DNA from: Bacteroides sp. AN502(2024) | GTDB lineage: Bacteria; Bacteroidota; Bacteroidia; Bacteroidales; Bacteroidaceae | Direction: 5' to 3' | DNA: 64,000 bases | Assembly: GCF_041227145.1 (NCBI RefSeq) | Contig: NZ_JBGFSP010000003.1 | Span: forward strand, 2,108,001 to 2,172,000 | In this document: piece after piece, positions 56,688 through 64,000 of the stretch | Layout: every line of letters begins with the position of its first letter | How positions within the stretch are numbered: position 1 is the first letter of the stretch | The notes under the pieces: model-generated | Told to the model about the DNA's origin: nothing | The model's input: only the letters and a program-made list of their open reading frames with translations | Databases searched by the model: none | Translations under genes and position numbers: made by a program

Positions 56688-57809
56688 TTATTCTGATATT
56701 GTTTCAAATTTATACATCGTAACCTGCCGATATGTTTCTCCCGGGAACAGACTTGTAGCAGGAAATTGAGGATGATTGGGCGCATCGGGGAAATGCTGCA
56801 TTTCAAGGCAGAAGCCATAATATCGGCCGTATTTTCTGCTGTCGTGGCCATTCAGGTAACCCATGTTCGAATGCGGAATATAAAATTGCATACCCGGTTC
56901 GGTGGTATATGCCTTCAGGAGTCTGCCTGAAACAGAATCTGCAACCACTGCTGCCAGCTTCAAAGTATCGGGAGACCCATTCAGCTTATAATTAATATCA
57001 TACCCTTTGCCCATTTCTCGTACTCTTTTTTCCACCGGTTGTGGAGAAGTATAATCATATACGGTACCCGTCACTGACATTAACTCTCCAGTAGGAATAC
57101 CCGTAGAGTCTACAGGAGTTATGGAATCCGAGTAAATCCTATAAATATGATTCAATACGTCTCTTTTGCAGCCTGTCAGATTAAAATAACTATGATTTGT
57201 AAGGTTAACCACCGTGGGTTTATCCGTAGTAGCTGTATATTCCAGAACAACCTCATTATGATTAGTCAGTTTATAAGCCATTGAAAGTTCCAGATTGCCG
57301 GGAAATCCGCCTTCTAAGTGAGCACTTTTGTATTTGAAAACCACGATAGCTGTATCTTTTACAGCATAAAATGTGTCTGTTTTAAAGACCTGACGATTGA
57401 ACCCGTTTGTCCCACCATGAATGGAATGTCCTTTATTATTTTTCTCCAAATGATAAGTGTGTCCATCCAGACTGAACTCTGCATTTCTAATGCGATTGGC
57501 AAACCTTCCTACGGTGGCTCCAAACTTAGGATGTCTTCCCAGATAAGATTTCAGACTGTCAAATCCTAAAACTACATGCTCAAACCGTCCTTGTCTGTCT
57601 GGGACGAAAACGTCAGTCAGCGAAGCGGCATAATTCGTCACTTTGACAGACATTCCGTTCCCATTGGTCAAGGTGAACCTCTCTATCACATCACTTCCGT
57701 TCCGGATGCTATCATCTTTAAACACAGATGGGCGGCATAAATCCGTTTGCTTGCACGAGACTGACAACCCCAGGATGGCTATCAATGCTCCAATCATACG
57801 CATCTTCAT
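56688..57809 (-). CDS. Aldose 1-epimerase lipoprotein (GalM-like)
   Basis: A 373-residue mutarotase. ATG 57809 (MKMRMIGALIAILGLSVSC) gives a clean lipoprotein signal; longer frames run into the HTCS-B gene. Family segments are VTNYAASLTDVFVPDRQG, GRFANRIRNAEFSLDGHTY, KGHSIHGGTNGFN, VNLTNHSYFNLTG and GMQFYIPHSNMGYLNGHD. It interconverts alpha and beta anomers of free sugars in the periplasm. It lies 16 bp after HTCS-B and just before a KdgF-like cupin, so it probably prepares released sugars for uptake. Confidence 0.9.
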   Translation of the reverse strand: MKMRMIGALIAILGLSVSCKQTDLCRPSVFKDDSIRNGSDVIERFTLTNGNGMSVKVTNYAASLTDVFVPDRQGRFEHVVLGFDSLKSYLGRHPKFGATVGRFANRIRNAEFSLDGHTYHLEKNNKGHSIHGGTNGFNRQVFKTDTFYAVKDTAIVVFKYKSAHLEGGFPGNLELSMAYKLTNHNEVVLEYTATTDKPTVVNLTNHSYFNLTGCKRDVLNHIYRIYSDSITPVDSTGIPTGELMSVTGTVYDYTSPQPVEKRVREMGKGYDINYKLNGSPDTLKLAAVVADSVSGRLLKAYTTEPGMQFYIPHSNMGYLNGHDSRKYGRYYGFCLEMQHFPDAPNHPQFPATSLFPGETYRQVTMYKFETISE

Positions 57810-57825
57810 AACCTGATGATTTATA

Positions 57826-60800
57826 CTATTTTTTTCCATATTCTGTAGGCAAACAACCGATATACTTCTTGAAACGTGCTGCAAAATAAGAAGGGGTGTT
57901 ATATCCCACCATAAAACTGATTTCTGAAACAGTATACTTCCCTTCTTTCAATAACTGGCATGCCCGGTTAAACCGTATTTTATGGATAAAATCAATAGCC
58001 GATTTTCCCGTTATCGCTTTTAATTTCAAATGAAGATTTGAACGGCTCATATTCATTTCACGCGCAAACTGCTCGGTGGAAAATTCAACATTGTCCATAT
58101 TCCTTTCAACAACAGCAATGGCTTTCCGTAACAATTCCTCGTCCATCGTATTGTTCGTAAGCTTTTCCGGTTCTATTTTCGTCATTTGGGAATATCGCTC
58201 AAAAATACGATAACGCGTACGCAACATATTCAAAATTTTAGCTCTCAATACTTCCATCGAAAAAGGCTTGGCTATGTAATCGTCTGCTCCGACCTGTAAA
58301 CCTTCCAGCTGGTTCTTTACATCTGTTTTTGCAGATAACATATAGACCGGGATGTGGCAAGTACGGAGGTTCTGTTTTAACAATTTGCACAATTTCACAC
58401 CGTCCATTACGGGCATCATGACATCCGTAATAATCAGGTCGGCTTCCTGAACTTTCAATATTTCCAACGCCCTTTGACCGTTCTCAGCCTCCAGCAGGTT
58501 GCAGAAAGCAGAAAGACCTTTTACCATGTATTGCCTCAACTCCCGATTATCCTCTACCACCAAGACAGTGCCGCGTTTGCCTCTTTCATCCTCTGTATCC
58601 TCTTCCTCCTTCAGTTCTTCCTCATCACCGATATAAACATCATTGGCGTTGGTAGAATATACCCGTTGTTCTACGGCATCTCCACTACTTCCAAGCAACT
58701 CTTCCTGTGTATATACAGATTCATCTTGCGGTAGATAAATCGTAAAGGTCGAACCCTTACCGACTTCACTCTGCAGGACAATTCGCCCATGATGTAATTC
58801 CACCAGACGTTGAACCAATGAAAGTCCGATGCCACTCCCCTCATGTCCATTTTCCACTTGGTAGAAACGTTCGAAAATCTTTTCCTGTTTTTCCGGCGGG
58901 ATGCCGATTCCTGTATCGATCACTTGCAAAACCAGGTTAAGGTCTTCTATGTAAAGTTTCACAGTGATGCTTTCGCCTACTTCGGTGTATTTAAAGGCAT
59001 TCGAGAGCAGATTATTTACAATGAGATCCAGATAGTTTTCATCGAAAAGCACATTTTTATCCTGTAGCTCCGTGTAGAAGTTATAGTCTATATCCTTTCT
59101 TTTAGACAAGCTTTCATAATTCATAAAGCAATTCAGCACCTGTTTGTAAGCATTGGAGTACACTGCTCTCAACTCAAATATCCCCAGCTCAGCACGCCGG
59201 AAATCCATCAACTGATTGACCAAATGCAACAGGCGGTTGGTATTCCGCTGCACATAAAGCAACTGTTCATGCTCCCAATGCCCGCTGACACGGCTAAGTA
59301 ACTCCTGCAAAGGCGCGACAATCAGAGTCAATGGAGTTCGTAACTCGTGCGAGATGTTCACATAAAAACGGATTTTCATCTGATTGATTTCTTCCCGTTT
59401 TTCTTTATCAAGCCGCTCCATACGAATTTCAGCCTGCATGCTCTTGCGCAACCAGAAGAACCGTACGATACCGAACACCAGCAAGGCAAACGACAAAGCA
59501 AATAAAGAAAGCGCCCACCAAGTAGCATACCAAACCGGCAATATGCGTATGTGAAGCATGGCAGGCTCCTCATTCCATTTGCCATCATTGTTCGCTGCTT
59601 TTACACAGAAGGTATAATCCCCTGCCGGCAAATTAGAGTAAGAGACAAGGCTGATATCATTTTGCCTGTACCATACGTCGTTATACCCTTCCAGTTTGTA
59701 AGCAAATGTATTATGTTTACCCGCGATATAATTGGAAACGACAAAAGAAATGGCGAATGAATTCTGAGAAGAGGATAAGGTTATATGATCTACATAAGCA
59801 ATGCTTTCCTTCAAAATACCGGTTTCATCATCCGGCAATACCTCTTTGTTATAAACAAACAGTTTATTGATAATAGGTTTAGGGGTATAAGGATTATCAA
59901 CCAGCGTTTCAGGACGGAATGAAGTCATACCGTTAACTCCGCCAAACAACATGTAGCCGTTTTCTTTCCGGCAATAAGCTCCGGCATTGAACTGATTGCC
60001 CTGCAGTCCGTCCATGATGGTGAAATTACGGAATTTGCCGCTCTCCGGATTCAGGCAACTCAGCCCTTGGTTCGTACTGATCCATAGTCGCTTGTAAGCA
60101 TCTTCCAAAATCCCATAGATGACATTGCTGGGCAGACCGTTTGCTGTGGTATACTGCAGAAACTGCTTGTCATTCTCTTTTAAGGCAAACAATCCGTTGC
60201 GTGTACCAATCCACATATATCCGGAGGTTTCATAGAAACAGTTTACAAACGCTTGCTTCAATGCAGGAGTGATTTGAAAATCCGTATTGGCGAGCAAAGA
60301 GGTACCTGTCTGATTGAAAACGGAAATTCCCATTTCTCCTCCGGCCCATATACGTTGCTTGGAGTCGCGGAACAGCAAGCGGTTGTATTGCTTTAATTGA
60401 TCTCCGTCTTTATCTTCATTCACAATCGTAAAACTATGGCTGTTCGCATCAAAATGTAACAGATATTCCAGCGAGGCCACCCAGAGCCCTCCATTACCGT
60501 CTGAAATAATAGAATAGATGTTATTGCTTGGCAAGTTGCTGTTATGACGATTGTAATATTCGATACGACCGGATTTACGGTGCAAAGCCATCATCCCTTC
60601 GGCGTGTGCTCCCACATATACTTTGTCTTGTGCCTCATCCACATACACTGTCTTGATATCTTTGAAAGGCACATGCTGGTTGTCCGGATCGGACAGGTAA
60701 TTTTTATATAGTTGGGAGGCATTATCATAGTAATTCAAACCGCCATTGCTTGTGCCAATCCACAAATTATGCTTATTATCCTCCACAATACAACTGACCA

Positions 60801-61866
60801 CATTATCGCTGAGTGAATTCAGAAACGGAACATGTTTGATTCGCTGGAAACGGTTACACAAAGGATGGTAATAGTTCAGTCCACCCCAATAAGTGCCCAG
60901 CCACATGCCACCTTGCGAATCTCTAAAGATGCTCCGAACCGAATTCTGCGACAAACTGCCTTCCTGAATCTCCGAACTTTTAAAGGATAGAAAGTTGTCC
61001 GTTCCCTCTTTATAGATATTCAGTCCGCCATAGGTACCTACCCATAGGCGATTTTCCGTATCTAACGCCAAAGAACGCACATAGTTTGAGTTTAATCCGG
61101 ATTTGCCATCTTCATAATGATAATTTTTCAGTTCTTTTGTCTTCACGTTGTACAAATAAAGTCCATCTCCTTCCGTAGCCAGCCATATTCGATTAAACAT
61201 CTGGCACAGGATGGAATGTACTTTAATCCCTGCCGGTATATCCACCAGTTTCTCCAAAATACCGTTCGACAAAGTATAGATATATACACCTCCCTCAGCA
61301 CCTATATAGATACAATCGTCCTGACGTACCAGCACAATCGGTTGCAATCCATGTAAAGAAGAGGATAAGGTATCTGAAAGGAAACACTCTTTCTGTACGT
61401 CAAAAAGCAAGATTCCTTCGGAAGTCCCCAACATCAACCAGTCTTTCTTTATCGGGACGATACTGGTCACGGCTACGTTCAAACCGTTTTTCTTATAATA
61501 GTAATTGGAGAACATATCCTTATGATGATTATAAAGAGACAACCCCTCGCGGGTGCCTACCCAGATTCTGTCCGAATCATCTACCGTGATGCAACGGGAT
61601 ATGTCGCTGGCAATGCTATTGGGATTGGTATATTGATGGCGATATACAGTAAAGTTATAACCGTCATATTTATTCACACCATCGTACGTCGCAAACCATA
61701 AATTCCCCTCTTTATCCTGATTGATTGAGAAAATCGTGCTATGCGACAATCCTTCTTCCAAGCCTATGTGGGAAAAGTGAATATCTTCTGTTACATCGGC
61801 ATGCAGCATGTAACATGTAGGAAATAATGCTCCTAAAAACACTAACAAATATTGCAATATTTTCAT
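57826..61866 (-). CDS. HTCS-B, hybrid two-component system sensor-regulator
   Basis: A 1346-residue HTCS: signal peptide (about 1-24), periplasmic beta-propeller blades (GNLWFATYDGVNKYDG, RLWVGTYGGLNIYKEG), Y_Y_Y domain, one membrane helix (about 780-805), histidine kinase with H840 in NISHELRTPLTLI, ATPase box GHEGSGIGLSLVQRL, receiver with D1148 in IITDVMMPVMDG, and an AraC-type domain ending PTEYGKK. An acidic linker (GDEEELKEEEDTEDERGKRG) precedes the receiver. By position and by similarity to BT4663 as I recall it, it senses heparan-derived oligosaccharides and drives the susC3 operon. It lies 38 bp downstream of the 61904-63802 gene and is probably transcribed with it. Confidence 0.94.
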   Translation of the reverse strand: MKILQYLLVFLGALFPTCYMLHADVTEDIHFSHIGLEEGLSHSTIFSINQDKEGNLWFATYDGVNKYDGYNFTVYRHQYTNPNSIASDISRCITVDDSDRIWVGTREGLSLYNHHKDMFSNYYYKKNGLNVAVTSIVPIKKDWLMLGTSEGILLFDVQKECFLSDTLSSSLHGLQPIVLVRQDDCIYIGAEGGVYIYTLSNGILEKLVDIPAGIKVHSILCQMFNRIWLATEGDGLYLYNVKTKELKNYHYEDGKSGLNSNYVRSLALDTENRLWVGTYGGLNIYKEGTDNFLSFKSSEIQEGSLSQNSVRSIFRDSQGGMWLGTYWGGLNYYHPLCNRFQRIKHVPFLNSLSDNVVSCIVEDNKHNLWIGTSNGGLNYYDNASQLYKNYLSDPDNQHVPFKDIKTVYVDEAQDKVYVGAHAEGMMALHRKSGRIEYYNRHNSNLPSNNIYSIISDGNGGLWVASLEYLLHFDANSHSFTIVNEDKDGDQLKQYNRLLFRDSKQRIWAGGEMGISVFNQTGTSLLANTDFQITPALKQAFVNCFYETSGYMWIGTRNGLFALKENDKQFLQYTTANGLPSNVIYGILEDAYKRLWISTNQGLSCLNPESGKFRNFTIMDGLQGNQFNAGAYCRKENGYMLFGGVNGMTSFRPETLVDNPYTPKPIINKLFVYNKEVLPDDETGILKESIAYVDHITLSSSQNSFAISFVVSNYIAGKHNTFAYKLEGYNDVWYRQNDISLVSYSNLPAGDYTFCVKAANNDGKWNEEPAMLHIRILPVWYATWWALSLFALSFALLVFGIVRFFWLRKSMQAEIRMERLDKEKREEINQMKIRFYVNISHELRTPLTLIVAPLQELLSRVSGHWEHEQLLYVQRNTNRLLHLVNQLMDFRRAELGIFELRAVYSNAYKQVLNCFMNYESLSKRKDIDYNFYTELQDKNVLFDENYLDLIVNNLLSNAFKYTEVGESITVKLYIEDLNLVLQVIDTGIGIPPEKQEKIFERFYQVENGHEGSGIGLSLVQRLVELHHGRIVLQSEVGKGSTFTIYLPQDESVYTQEELLGSSGDAVEQRVYSTNANDVYIGDEEELKEEEDTEDERGKRGTVLVVEDNRELRQYMVKGLSAFCNLLEAENGQRALEILKVQEADLIITDVMMPVMDGVKLCKLLKQNLRTCHIPVYMLSAKTDVKNQLEGLQVGADDYIAKPFSMEVLRAKILNMLRTRYRIFERYSQMTKIEPEKLTNNTMDEELLRKAIAVVERNMDNVEFSTEQFAREMNMSRSNLHLKLKAITGKSAIDFIHKIRFNRACQLLKEGKYTVSEISFMVGYNTPSYFAARFKKYIGCLPTEYGKK

Positions 61867-61870
61867 TGTC

Positions 61871-61882
61871 GTAATCGATTAC
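61871..61882. promoter_or_regulatory. 12-bp palindrome at the HTCS-B start
   Basis: GTAATCGATTAC is a perfect palindrome ending 4 bp before the HTCS-B start codon, where a ribosome binding site would be. It may be an operator for autoregulation or a chance palindrome. Confidence 0.35.
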
Positions 61883-61903
61883 AATGCAAATTAACAAAAT
61901 ATA

Positions 61904-63802
61904 TTAGCGGAAATAAATAGCAACTTGTATTTTTTTGCCTATACCTTCTGGTATGATTTGCAAAGGTAGCAAAGAAAACCCGGGAACCGGATTAAAGATC
62001 CGTCCATCGCTGTCTGTGGGTGCAACATTTATACGTCCTGCTTCGCAAGCGATGTACAATGTTCCTTTGTCTTTCTTGATGCAAGCTTCTCGTTCACTTA
62101 TCTTCACCACTTCTTCAGGCGACGAGATAATCGGTAGCATAAGGCAGGCTGATTCATGGCAACGTTCCACGGTGATGCTCACTCCTTGTTCCGAAAAGGT
62201 ATAATTCATCTCTACAGGTACTTCTCCCTGCTTGGGAGCGTGTTGATTGACATCCACCAAATGGGTGTTCACATTGAACCGACAGCATCCGTTTTCCATA
62301 AGACAAGTAATGTCTGTATCCAAATCATCCAGATTGCTATACACAACGTCCTCCTGAGACCATTCGACTCGGGGAGTTCCTCCCATCAAATAGTTACGGG
62401 CATTGCTCTGCATATTGGGAGCCTCAATCAGTTGATACCGGTTCATCGTCGCAGCAAATACAGGTCCTGCCTGAGCATGCCACAACAACGAAAGGGCGCC
62501 TCCCATAGGATGAGTTCCTTTCACTTTATATTCAGCGTCATATCCGGTAAATGTGGCACGCCAATCCCCTTGGGATAAAAGCCACGTACGAATATCCTTA
62601 AAATGCTTCACGCCGTAAACCGAGTCACGGGGAAGCTTCTTCAAAGCATTCGTTTTGACAGGAGGTTGTTCCAAAAAAGAGGCCAATGCTTTGGCATGCC
62701 CAAACGTATGATGAATACAGGGAGGGACACCGGATACGAAATAGTGCATTCCCCCATGAAGAAGCCCATCGTGGGTAGCCCTACGCAGCAAACGGATATT
62801 GCGGCGAATGGCTTCCGGATAGTTCGGATGATGAGCGCTCATCAGATAGTAACCTCCCATGAAACCATCACTCGTACGTCCGCCCCAATAGGTCCATTTA
62901 AAGCTTCGTGTTCCCCAACTGTTGTCCCAAGCGCCATCGGGCAACATAAACTCAAGATGGGTTTCCATGGAACGTTCTACAAGTGAGAGCAGTGTCGTGT
63001 CGTTTGCCATCACTGCATAGTAGGCCATATTGGGTAGCGATTCTTCTACGTTGTAGAGCAAATCCACCGGACGACAGCCATTTTTGGTTTCGGTGGTGAT
63101 ATTAGGTCCCTCGCCATACAGGAAACAGTCATTCGCGGTAAAATATTTCTTTAATCCGGCAGCAATCTCTCCGGCTTCCTTTTTAAACTCAGGGCGGTTG
63201 CACATTTCACCGATAGCGTATAGCGCATAGGTTGCCGAAGCGGAGTAGTTTACATTCATATTTCTCATGCCTTCCCGCTTCCGGCTATAAATGAAAGGGT
63301 TGTTCATCATAAATTCACCGGCCTCCACCAATCGCCGTTTCCAATGATTACGGGTTGAATCATCCAATAGATGTCCGTGATAATGCAAAGCTTCGTAAAG
63401 GGCAATCGCCGCAAATACCGTCGTACCGTTCCAATCCGAGACGTGTACATCGTTCATCCATGAACCATCCGGACGATGCACATTTTCCATCCACGCCATC
63501 AGTCGCTTGGCTCCAAGCAGATACTTGGGGTTTCCGGTCTTTTCAGCCAAGTACATCAATGGAAGTACGGCATCTCCTATACGTCCGTGCATACGGGCAC
63601 ATGCAGGGCACAAGACACCTCCGTCAAGTGCGGGATCGGAATAGGTACACTGATGAGCCAGAAAAGCATCCATCCATTCGGTCAACAACTTATTCGCTTC
63701 ATTGCGTAATGAATCATTCGAAGAGTTATCACTTACCTTCCGTACTTGTCCTGACAAAGATGATACGCAAAACAGTACCATCATAAACAACCAGTTTTTC
63801 AT
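61904..63802 (-). CDS. Unrecognised secreted alpha/alpha-toroid protein, candidate lyase or hydrolase
   Basis: A 632-residue exported protein (signal ending SSLSGQ). I do not recognise the family. The first two thirds are helical hairpins typical of an alpha/alpha toroid: PACARMHGRIGDAVLPLMYLAE, TVFAAIALYEALHYHG, VNYSASATYALYAIGE, YNVEESLPNMAYYAVM, LPDGAWDNSWGTRSFKW. The last third is beta-rich (VPVEMNYTFSEQGVSITVER), giving the layout of heparinase-like polysaccharide lyases. H, Y and N residues in WGGRTSDGFMGGYY and PPCIHHTFGHAKAL could form a site. It heads the HTCS-B unit. It may replace the surface PL12 that is missing from PUL B. Confidence 0.6.
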   Translation of the reverse strand: MKNWLFMMVLFCVSSLSGQVRKVSDNSSNDSLRNEANKLLTEWMDAFLAHQCTYSDPALDGGVLCPACARMHGRIGDAVLPLMYLAEKTGNPKYLLGAKRLMAWMENVHRPDGSWMNDVHVSDWNGTTVFAAIALYEALHYHGHLLDDSTRNHWKRRLVEAGEFMMNNPFIYSRKREGMRNMNVNYSASATYALYAIGEMCNRPEFKKEAGEIAAGLKKYFTANDCFLYGEGPNITTETKNGCRPVDLLYNVEESLPNMAYYAVMANDTTLLSLVERSMETHLEFMLPDGAWDNSWGTRSFKWTYWGGRTSDGFMGGYYLMSAHHPNYPEAIRRNIRLLRRATHDGLLHGGMHYFVSGVPPCIHHTFGHAKALASFLEQPPVKTNALKKLPRDSVYGVKHFKDIRTWLLSQGDWRATFTGYDAEYKVKGTHPMGGALSLLWHAQAGPVFAATMNRYQLIEAPNMQSNARNYLMGGTPRVEWSQEDVVYSNLDDLDTDITCLMENGCCRFNVNTHLVDVNQHAPKQGEVPVEMNYTFSEQGVSITVERCHESACLMLPIISSPEEVVKISEREACIKKDKGTLYIACEAGRINVAPTDSDGRIFNPVPGFSLLPLQIIPEGIGKKIQVAIYFR

Positions 63803-63830
63803 ATTTCTCTATATGGTTAATTTTAATAGT

Positions 63831-63838
63831 CAAAATTA
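63831..63838 (-). promoter_or_regulatory. Bacteroides -7 box for the 63802 operon
   Basis: TAATTTTG on the minus strand, 29 bp upstream of the start at 63802, matches the TAnnTTTG consensus. Confidence 0.5.
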
Positions 63839-63906
63839 GTCCTTTATTGTCGGTATTTTATTCTTTTTTATTCAATATCATGTCAATGAGCGTTTAAGCC
63901 TCTCGT

Positions 63907-63976
63907 AATATTGTTGAATCGATGCCAATATTGTTGAAAACTTACTTATTAAAACAATATTGGCACACTTTTACAC
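63907..63976. promoter_or_regulatory. Candidate regulator-binding repeats upstream of the 63802 operon
   Basis: AATATTGTTGAA occurs at 63907-63918 and again at 63927-63938, exactly 20 bp apart. TGCCAATATTGTT (63923-63935) and AACAATATTGGCA (63953-63965) form a perfect 13-bp inverted repeat. ACTTTTACAC (63967-63976) matches a segment of the susC3 inverted repeat. Confidence 0.55.
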
Positions 63977-64000
63977 ATAAGAAAGTCGCTGTTAAGCACA

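Noticed and set aside
1..64000. CRISPR arrays, tRNA or rRNA genes, prophage or conjugative element genes
   Set aside because: I looked for regular repeats, tRNA-like cloverleaves, integrases and transfer genes and found none; the only mobile element is the insertion sequence at 1067-2515.

Overview
The window looks like a gut Bacteroides chromosome, most likely from the B. thetaiotaomicron/ovatus/xylanisolvens group. The evidence is three SusC/SusD outer-membrane pairs, two one-protein hybrid two-component sensors (HTCS), many lipoprotein and periplasmic carbohydrate enzymes, and promoters of the Bacteroides TAnnTTTG type. There are no rRNA or tRNA genes and no CRISPR array. The species is an inference from gene content only.

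Layout. (1) 1-2838: the 5' part of a minus-strand SWIM-zinc-finger-like gene, a small transcription unit that looks like an sRNA (about 855-1018), an ISL3/ISAon1-type insertion sequence (1067-2515) that appears to have landed in the loop of a hairpin, and a 51-codon relic of an ADP-forming acyl-CoA synthetase. (2) 2938-37879, plus strand: PUL A. HTCS-A is followed by operon A1 (SusC1, SusD1 and two surface lipoproteins; terminator at 14581-14636). Operon A2 runs without large gaps from a GH2 enzyme through GH105, SusC2, SusD2, a DUF2264 protein, a metallophosphoesterase, a sulfatase, GH88, a GH43-GH106 fusion, GH127, an unrecognised probable alpha/alpha-toroid protein and a Tat-type FAD oxidoreductase. 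(3) 37927-37990: a large palindromic hairpin between the convergent clusters. (4) 37937-63802, minus strand: PUL B. One unit runs SusC3, SusD3, GH88, PL12, sulfatase, DUF3604 protein, ROK kinase, MFS permease, PL15-like lyase, sulfatase. A second unit runs from an unrecognised toroid protein through HTCS-B and aldose 1-epimerase to a KdgF-like cupin.

Function. PUL B closely resembles the B. thetaiotaomicron heparin/heparan sulfate locus as I remember it (PL15, MFS, ROK, sulfatase, PL12, GH88, SusD, SusC, HTCS). Lyases give unsaturated oligosaccharides, GH88 removes the unsaturated uronate, the cupin probably ketonises it, sulfatases desulfate, and the permease and kinase take up and phosphorylate the amino sugar. 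The genes I expect for a surface glycan-binding protein and a surface PL12 are absent. PUL A carries enzymes for rhamnose (GH106), arabinofuranose (GH43, GH127), unsaturated or saturated uronates (GH105, GH88, DUF2264), a galactoside/uronide (GH2) and sulfate. It should act on a sulfated, rhamnose- and uronate-containing glycan (ulvan-like or plant arabinogalactan/pectic). The substrate is an inference, and no recognisable lyase is present in it.

The strongest new signal is a two-box DNA motif (TTTGAGAC, 6 bp, GYGATTTATTGGGAT, RTTTAT) found exactly twice in the regions I read, in front of operons A1 and A2. Both copies sit 25 bp upstream of an identical TAATTTTG box, so it is the probable HTCS-A operator.
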